Shown: positions 44,048 to 48,970 of the stretch, piece after piece
Numbering within the stretch: position 1 is the stretch's first letter
How the letters are laid out: every line of letters starts with the position of its first letter
Source: Caldilineaceae bacterium bin5
GTDB taxonomy: Bacteria > Chloroflexota > Anaerolineae > Caldilineales > Caldilineaceae
NCBI GenBank assembly: GCA_002238445.1
Contig: MPML01000033.1
Span: 1 to 48,970, forward strand
DNA: 48,970 nucleotides
Direction of reading: 5' to 3'
Position numbers and translations under genes: made by a program
Notes under the pieces: generated by a model
Database searches by the model: none
What the model was told of the DNA's origin: nothing
What the model saw: only the letters and a program-made list of their open reading frames with translations

Positions 44048-45448
44048 ATGCAACCAGATAAAAATAATGTCCCAGGAATGCTCACCGTCAACCAACTGCG
44101 CACAGCCGTCGACGAAGGCTCCATAGACACCGTCCTCCTCGCGCTCACCGAACCTTATGGAAAACTGGTGGGTAAACGCCTCGACGCCTCCTTCTTCCTC
44201 ACCGACGTAGCGCGCGGCACCCACGCCTGCGACTATCTCTTTACCGTCGACATGGAGATGGAACCCGTCCCCGGGTACCAGTTCTCGAACTGGGAATCAG
44301 GATACGGCGACGTCCACCTTGTGCCCGATCTGGGAACACTCCGCAAACTGTCCTGGCTCGACCGGACCGCCCTCGTGATCTGCGACGCGCAATTGGATCC
44401 AGGGCACGAACCTGTAGCAGTAGCCCCCCGCTCAATCCTGCGCCGCCAGCTTGAAAGGCTCCGCGCCCAGGGATATGAAGCCATGGCCGGGTCAGAGCTG
44501 GAATACTTCCTGTTTCGGACCTCATACATGGACGCAGCCAGCAACGGCTATCGTGACCTGGCCAAAGTCGGATGGTACCGCGAAGACTACCACCTCCTGC
44601 AAATGACCAGGACCGAAGACCTCAACGGCGCTTACCGCCGCCATCTCGCCGCATCCGGTGTCCCTGTCGAGTCCTCCAAGGGCGAATTTGGAAAAAGCCA
44701 GCACGAGTTGAACATCCGTTACGCTCCACTCCTGGAAATGGCCGACCGCCACGTACTGCTCAAACAGGCAGTAAAAGAGATATCAGATCAGCTCGGCTGC
44801 TGCGCCACCTTCATGGCCAAGCCTGACGCAGCCGAGGCCGGTTCCAGTTCCCACCTCCACGTCAGCCTGTGGACGACCGCGAACGGTGAAGTGACCAACG
44901 CCTTTCCCGGCACCGGCGACCTCTCCGGCATCGCCTGCTCCGACCACTTCCGCTGGTTCCTGGGCGGCTGGATGCGCTACGTGCCGGAGCTAATGGTCTG
45001 CTACGCCCCAACCGTGAACTCCTACAAGCGATACGAGGCCGGCAGCTGGGCCCCAACCGCCCTGGCCTGGTCGCCCGACAACCGCACCGCCGGCTTCCGT
45101 ATCGTCGGCACAGGATCCAGTCTACGCATCGAGTGCCGTATTACCGGCGCAGACATCAACCCCTACCTCGCCTACGCAGCCGTTATCGCCTCCGGTCTGA
45201 CCGGCATCGAGCAACAGATCGAGCCACCGCCCGCCCATATCGGTGACCTCTACGCAGCCACCGACAAGCAGATGCTGCCCGGCACCCTCGAAGAAGCCGT
45301 CAGCAACTTCTCAAGCAGCGACCTCGCCCGGACCGCGTTCGGCGCCGACGTAGTCGAACACTACTCCCACTTCTACACCACCGAAGCCGAAGCCTACCGC
45401 AAAGCCGTCACCGACTGGGAACGCACCCGCTACTTCGAACGCATCTAG
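44048..45448 (+). CDS. Glutamine synthetase-family ligase
   Basis: ATP-dependent ligase of 466 residues joining glutamate to ammonia or an amine. Active-site blocks are recognisable: GSELEYFLF (Glu metal ligands), SSKGEFGKSQHELNIRYAP, FMAKPDAAEAGSSSHLHVSL (the HVH-type loop) and NSYKRYEAGSW. The adenylylation Tyr region of classical GlnA is not seen, and the sequence looks more like the gamma-glutamyl-amide or polyamine ligase branch than housekeeping GlnA. The start is the ATG at 44048, with GGAGG about 8 nt upstream; a GTG at 44012 would add 12 residues. The last 189 nt are duplicated as a remnant at 48210-48398. The amine substrate is unknown. Confidence 0.87.
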   Translation: MQPDKNNVPGMLTVNQLRTAVDEGSIDTVLLALTEPYGKLVGKRLDASFFLTDVARGTHACDYLFTVDMEMEPVPGYQFSNWESGYGDVHLVPDLGTLRKLSWLDRTALVICDAQLDPGHEPVAVAPRSILRRQLERLRAQGYEAMAGSELEYFLFRTSYMDAASNGYRDLAKVGWYREDYHLLQMTRTEDLNGAYRRHLAASGVPVESSKGEFGKSQHELNIRYAPLLEMADRHVLLKQAVKEISDQLGCCATFMAKPDAAEAGSSSHLHVSLWTTANGEVTNAFPGTGDLSGIACSDHFRWFLGGWMRYVPELMVCYAPTVNSYKRYEAGSWAPTALAWSPDNRTAGFRIVGTGSSLRIECRITGADINPYLAYAAVIASGLTGIEQQIEPPPAHIGDLYAATDKQMLPGTLEEAVSNFSSSDLARTAFGADVVEHYSHFYTTEAEAYRKAVTDWERTRYFERI

Positions 45449-45747
45449 TCGCTGCTTGACCTTCTTTTCAGCTATGTGTTCAGCGATCCCCTATAGGGTT
45501 CAGTTTCCCGCATTGACCGTCAGCAGTTCCGCCACAACATCCCTCGCATTCTTGCCAGACAGCGAACTGTTAGCTCTGGTCTATGGCGTGCAACTCGGAA
45601 TCCCTTCCCGACTGACGACAATATCGCCCTTCTGGAAATCTTGACAAAACCCATACAATTCGATATAAACGAACTGTTTGAGGGAGTCGATTGCTTTAAC
45701 TCCCCGTAACGACCGCCTCTTTTCCGGTGCCATATGGAGAGTTACAT
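45449..45747. other. Intergenic leader of the LRR/fibronectin lipoprotein gene
   Basis: No gene is supported. The right part contains the promoter described separately. Confidence 0.55.
45641..45669 (+). promoter_or_regulatory. Sigma70-like promoter of the LRR/fibronectin lipoprotein gene
   Basis: TTGACA at 45641-45646, a 17-nt spacer and TATAAA at 45664-45669, about 80 nt before the predicted ATG. It has optimal spacing and near-consensus boxes in otherwise GC-rich DNA. Confidence 0.6.
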
Positions 45748-47295
45748 ATGGCGCGCCCTTCCATCTGCCGCAGCAGGTTCGCTGCACTCCTGACAGTTCT
45801 CATTCTGGTTACCACCCTTTCTTCCTGCCGCAGCGATCCCAGACCCGCGGACGACTCCCGCTCTCGAGCGGCACCCACCTCCTGCGCCGAGACCGATCGC
45901 GCCGCCTTAACTGCCCTCTACAATGCCACCGACGGACCGAACTGGCACGACAACACCAACTGGCTCAGCCAGCAACCTCTTTCAACCTGGTTCGGTGTGA
46001 CCACCGCAGAAAACGGCTGCGTTTCCCGGCTCCACCTCCGAAACAACAACCTGACCGGCGAACTCGCACCAGAGCTGGGTACACTTCCAGAGCTCCTTTA
46101 CCTCAACCTCAGAGACAACAGCCTGACAGGTCAGTTCCCACTTGAATGGGAAAACGCTGCAAAATTCACCAACCTCTACATCCGCGGCAATAACTTCAGC
46201 GGCTGTTTCCCCAACCAGTTCGCCCACCTTGAAAAGGGCATTCTGCGAGATCTGCATGAACTGATCAGCCAAGCCCCCACCGGCGTTAGTATCGACGTCA
46301 GCATTGGCTACTGCGACACCTCGAGAGGCCGTTTTCCACTCAATAGCGCTCTCAGCACACCGTCCAATCTCTCCTACACATTGCAGGGTTCCTCGATCAA
46401 TCTCCATTGGGATCCGGTCGCCGGCGCCGACCACTACATCCTCTATCATGACGATTTCTACGATTCGCGCTGCCGCATAACCGAACTCGCCAGTCCAAAA
46501 TTCTGCCGGCTGCTGGCCACAGTCCACGGCGAGACAACCTACACCCACGTCGAAGCCCCCGGTGGCCGAAACTTCTACTGGGTGCGCGCCTGCAACAGCA
46601 GCGGCTGCTCACCCCTCATCTCCGAAAACACAGCCAGGCCTGCTGGCGCTCCCGTCAGACTCGGCATAGACTTCCCTCCCATTCCGTCAAACTTTACCTA
46701 CGCATTCGAAGGAACATCAGTCATACTTTCCTGGGATCCGGTAGAAGGCGCCGACTACTACAACCTTTACTATCACCGCAGATCCTCCATCTTCTGTATG
46801 GTAGAATCCGACGGCACATCGGGCGCCTGCGACCTTCTGGCCGCCAATCTCACCACGACCACCTACACGCACGTCGACCCCGAAAAACGCACCAACTTCT
46901 GGGTCGCCGCTTGCAGCAGCGTCGGCTGCTCGCCCTTTCAGGCAGAGAGCCCCGTCAGGCCGGTCGAGGACATTCCCCCTGCCCCCTCCAACCCCACCTT
47001 CGCCCCCGAAGGCACTTCCATCGTCGTCAGCTGGGATCCGGTCGACGAAGCCGACTACTACAACGTCTATCATCACCACCACTTGGACAACTTCTGTACA
47101 GTCCAGTCCGACGGCTTCTCCATCTTATGCAAACAGCTGGCCTCCGGCCTTATCGAGAACACCTTCACCCACAAGGACCCCGACAGACGCAACTTCTACT
47201 GGGTCGCCGCCTGCAACAGAGGAGGATGCTCACCCTTCGAAGGACAGCCTGCCGCCCTCCCGGCCGAATCCGGCTCTTCCGATAATGACAACTGA
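45748..47295 (+). CDS. Surface lipoprotein with leucine-rich repeats and three fibronectin III-like domains
   Basis: A predicted exported lipoprotein of 515 residues. The signal FAALLTVLILVTTLSSC ends in a lipobox Cys. A plant-type LRR cap (CAETDRAALTALYNATDGPN) leads into repeats such as LRNNNLTGELAPELGTLPEL and LRDNSLTG (about 90-150). Three fibronectin III-like modules of about 95-105 residues follow, each with a SxxLxWDPVxGADxYxLY strand pattern, paired Cys residues and an FYWVAACNxxGCSP ending. The start at 45748 has GGAG 8 nt upstream; an ATG seven codons earlier is in frame. LRR and fibronectin modules usually bind proteins or glycans, so adhesion or host/particle interaction is likely. 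A small lipoprotein gene follows 61 nt downstream. Confidence 0.85.
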   Translation: MARPSICRSRFAALLTVLILVTTLSSCRSDPRPADDSRSRAAPTSCAETDRAALTALYNATDGPNWHDNTNWLSQQPLSTWFGVTTAENGCVSRLHLRNNNLTGELAPELGTLPELLYLNLRDNSLTGQFPLEWENAAKFTNLYIRGNNFSGCFPNQFAHLEKGILRDLHELISQAPTGVSIDVSIGYCDTSRGRFPLNSALSTPSNLSYTLQGSSINLHWDPVAGADHYILYHDDFYDSRCRITELASPKFCRLLATVHGETTYTHVEAPGGRNFYWVRACNSSGCSPLISENTARPAGAPVRLGIDFPPIPSNFTYAFEGTSVILSWDPVEGADYYNLYYHRRSSIFCMVESDGTSGACDLLAANLTTTTYTHVDPEKRTNFWVAACSSVGCSPFQAESPVRPVEDIPPAPSNPTFAPEGTSIVVSWDPVDEADYYNVYHHHHLDNFCTVQSDGFSILCKQLASGLIENTFTHKDPDRRNFYWVAACNRGGCSPFEGQPAALPAESGSSDNDN

Positions 47296-47356
47296 ATCGA
47301 ACGACTGCTTCGTCCGACGCCGCGCCTCAGATATAAGCCACTGAAGGAGGACAAAA

Positions 47357-48052
47357 GTGAAAACGAACTCTGCTCGCCTGCGCTGGGCCTGTCTCTTGCT
47401 GGCAGTCCTATTCACTGCCGCAACGCTTACAGCCTGTAATGGAAGTGAAGAAGTCTCGGAGGAGTCGGCCCCTGCCGTGTCGGCTCCAACGCAGACGACT
47501 GCCTCAACGCAGACGACTGCCCCAACGCAAAGGGCCGAACCGACGCAAACGCCAGAACCCACGCAAGCACCAGAACCAACACAAACACCTGAACCAACAC
47601 AAACCATTGAGCCAACACCAGCGCCCGCACCGACCAATACGCAAGAGCCGGCGCCGGAAAACCGTCAAATGTCTCTCGACGAGTACGCGGCATTCTGCGC
47701 CGAATTCGCCTCCACCGAGACGGCAGAAGAGGACGGAGAGATTGCCTATGGCGAGTTCTCAGACGGTCTGGGCGTCCTGATAACGTATCTGAATTCAGTA
47801 AGCCCTCCGGCAGAAGTGAGCGACTGGCACCAAGCCCTGTTGACGAGTCACCGGGAACTGAAGGCTGAAGTAGATGAATATCCCGGATCGAAAAATGATC
47901 CGATCGATCTCGAAAGGTTTTTCTCCCTGATATTGAGCTATCACGAAAGTTTGGGCGCAACAGTGCGTGCGATGGATCCCGCCATTCGAGACTGGCTCAT
48001 CGCAGCCAAATGCATGGACGAAGAGATGGCCAGCCTATACCTGGCAGGCTAG
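47357..48052 (+). CDS. Hypothetical lipoprotein with Pro/Thr-rich linker
   Basis: A protein of 231 residues starting at GTG 47357 with a strong ribosome site (GAAGGAGGACAAAA). The signal LLLAVLFTAATLTAC ends in a lipobox Cys. Then comes a flexible spacer of about 75 residues with repeated PTQTPEPTQ units, as found between membrane anchors and outer domains. The C-terminal 120 residues form an uncharacterised helical domain (starting MSLDEYAAFCAEFAS, with a second Cys in LIAAKCMDEEMA). The same organisation occurs in other small Chloroflexota lipoproteins, but I do not recognise the domain. It may be co-expressed with the LRR/fibronectin lipoprotein. Confidence 0.75.
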   Translation: MKTNSARLRWACLLLAVLFTAATLTACNGSEEVSEESAPAVSAPTQTTASTQTTAPTQRAEPTQTPEPTQAPEPTQTPEPTQTIEPTPAPAPTNTQEPAPENRQMSLDEYAAFCAEFASTETAEEDGEIAYGEFSDGLGVLITYLNSVSPPAEVSDWHQALLTSHRELKAEVDEYPGSKNDPIDLERFFSLILSYHESLGATVRAMDPAIRDWLIAAKCMDEEMASLYLAG

Positions 48053-48209
48053 ACCGGCATCTATTGGGGAAGCAGTCTCGACTTCGATCCCGCATTAGGC
48101 CTACCACGCCCACCATTTCCATCTGTACTCGCCGCGGCCTGAACAGCAGGCATCCTGGGACAAGGGCCCATCTTGGCCCTACCCCGTTACACGACTGCCC
48201 CAGACGGGC

Positions 48210-48398
48210 ACCGACAAGCAGATGCAGCCCGGCAGCCTCGAAGAAGCCGTCAGCAACTTCGCAAGCAGCGACCTTGCCCGTTCCGCGTTCGGCGCCGACG
48301 TAGTCGAACACTACACTCACTTCTACACTTCCGAAGCCGAAGCCCACCGCAAAGCCGTCACCGACTGGGAACGCAACCGCTACTTCGAACGCATCTAG
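48210..48398 (+). pseudogene. C-terminal remnant of a glutamine synthetase-family gene
   Basis: These 189 nt match the last 189 nt (45260-45448) of the intact ligase gene without indels; I count 12 mismatches by eye. It encodes TDKQMQPGSLEEAVSNF to RNRYFERI and a TAG stop in the same place. The catalytic parts of the gene are absent and no start or ribosome site precedes it. Some differences change residues (Tyr to His, Thr to Asn), consistent with relaxed selection. Confidence 0.88.
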
Positions 48399-48408
48399 TC
48401 GCCACTGC

Positions 48409-48606
48409 CTCGGCGAACGCAGCGGCGCCCAACCGGTCGCGCAGGCCTGCTCTGCCATCTACAAACTAAACTTCGTTCCCGATATCGTCCGGTCCCACAA
48501 TACCTGCACCACCTACTTCCTCAGCGACAAACGCGGGCTTGCCATCTGCCCCTGGCTCGATCAACGTTACGCGTGGCCCACACACAAACGACTCAGTCCA
48601 TTCTGA
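48409..48606 (+). pseudogene. Diverged remnant of a GH116 gene
   Basis: Translated from 48409, the first 49 residues align without gaps to the GH116 segment starting LGDLHDPEQ (nt 42664 onward). Shared runs include QAC-AIYK-N-VP, N-C, GL-IC-W; I count 23 identities in 49 by eye. The frame then loses similarity and stops at 48604-48606. It begins 11 nt after the glutamine synthetase remnant. It is older or less constrained than that remnant and lacks the catalytic residues. Confidence 0.75.
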
Positions 48607-48970
48607 TTAACTTGCGAATTCCTGTGCTTCCGCTTACCGAGAGAGTGTGTGCCCCCTATGCCCGCACCTGCGTCTACGCCTGAAAGCACGGCAGCCGCGT
48701 AAGTTCAAGGACTCTTGGACTTTGTTTCCCAGCCCAAAATGCGATTAAATTCTATAGAGAAGTGGGCGGATAATCAGCGGTCCTGACTCTCTGGGAATCC
48801 GCGGGCGTCCTGACCCAATGGCGTCTCAAGGGCTATGTCCAGCCTTTACAGCCAGCGCCCAACTTCACACTATCCCATCGTCTGGCCCTTCGATTCGAAA
48901 GTGTGTGAACTCTCGAATCGGCGGTGACGGAATTCAACAACTGAACAGTTCCTTGTAAGGCAATCGACCT
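48607..48970. other. Unassigned right end of the window
   Basis: No gene, RNA or repeat is supported. It may contain further decayed sequence, but no similarity to window genes is evident. Confidence 0.4.

Noticed and set aside
43037..44148. Long minus-strand open frames across the repeat array (to 280 residues, reading RGGPRRTATATPF-like repeats)
   Set aside because: They exist only because a 52-nt unit shifts frame predictably and lacks stops; the composition is repetitive and one runs into the antisense of GH116.

Overview
The window is about 49 kb of GC-rich bacterial chromosome. The gene repertoire points to a Chloroflexota bacterium, probably Caldilinea-like and possibly host- or particle-associated. 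The clues are a Tat-type sugar-binding lipoprotein, an ABC ATPase with two nucleotide-binding domains joined by an AbrB-like linker, six Gfo/Idh/MocA oxidoreductases, a phytanoyl-CoA dioxygenase, a GH116 glycosidase, and a leucine-rich-repeat/fibronectin lipoprotein. This taxonomic guess is inference from gene content; there is no rRNA, tRNA or marker gene to confirm it. I see no CRISPR array, transposase, phage gene or dedicated transcription regulator.

Layout. 1-4.4 kb: two tandem paralogous MFS transporters on the minus strand, embedded in repeat-rich intergenic DNA. 4.4-10.5 kb: a MacAB-like export operon on the plus strand (adaptor lipoprotein, FtsX-type permease, double ATPase); the second ATPase half is broken by an apparent 14-nt deletion. 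10.6-15.0 kb: a Gfo/Idh/MocA oxidoreductase facing a DegT-type aminotransferase plus heparinase II/III-like lyase pair. 15.3-16.5 kb: an AT-richer Fic gene. 16.6-28.6 kb: a long minus-strand series with three Gfo/Idh/MocA proteins, a glycosyltransferase, an L-rhamnonate dehydratase-like enzyme, a glycine betaine ABC transporter with two paralogous binding proteins, and an HpcH/HpaI aldolase. 28.7-29.5 kb: a phytanoyl-CoA dioxygenase with its own sigma70-like promoter. 29.6-36 kb: two overlapping Gfo/Idh/MocA genes, a second DegT aminotransferase, a PD-(D/E)XK-like protein and three unrecognised genes. 36.5-43.4 kb: a sugar ABC transporter (binding protein, two permeases), a YesL/DUF624 membrane protein and a GH116 beta-glycosidase. 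44.0-48.1 kb: a glutamine synthetase-family ligase and two lipoproteins. 48.2-48.6 kb: decayed C-terminal pieces of the glutamine synthetase and of a GH116 enzyme.

How the genes may work together. Much of the window looks devoted to capturing and remodelling carbohydrates and polar solutes: a uronic-polysaccharide lyase, sugar-acid dehydration followed by retro-aldol cleavage (rhamnonate dehydratase-like plus HpcH/HpaI aldolase), oxidoreduction and transamination of sugars (Gfo/Idh/MocA with DegT), import of an oligosaccharide or glycoside followed by GH116 hydrolysis, and glycine betaine uptake. Substrates are inferred from families, not proven.

The most unusual content is non-coding and evolutionary: a 52-bp tandem array with relatives at two other loci, heptanucleotide arrays with three different units, a 77-79 bp element with inverted ends, paired gene duplications of equal length, and a scar of two gene remnants in the reverse order of their intact counterparts.
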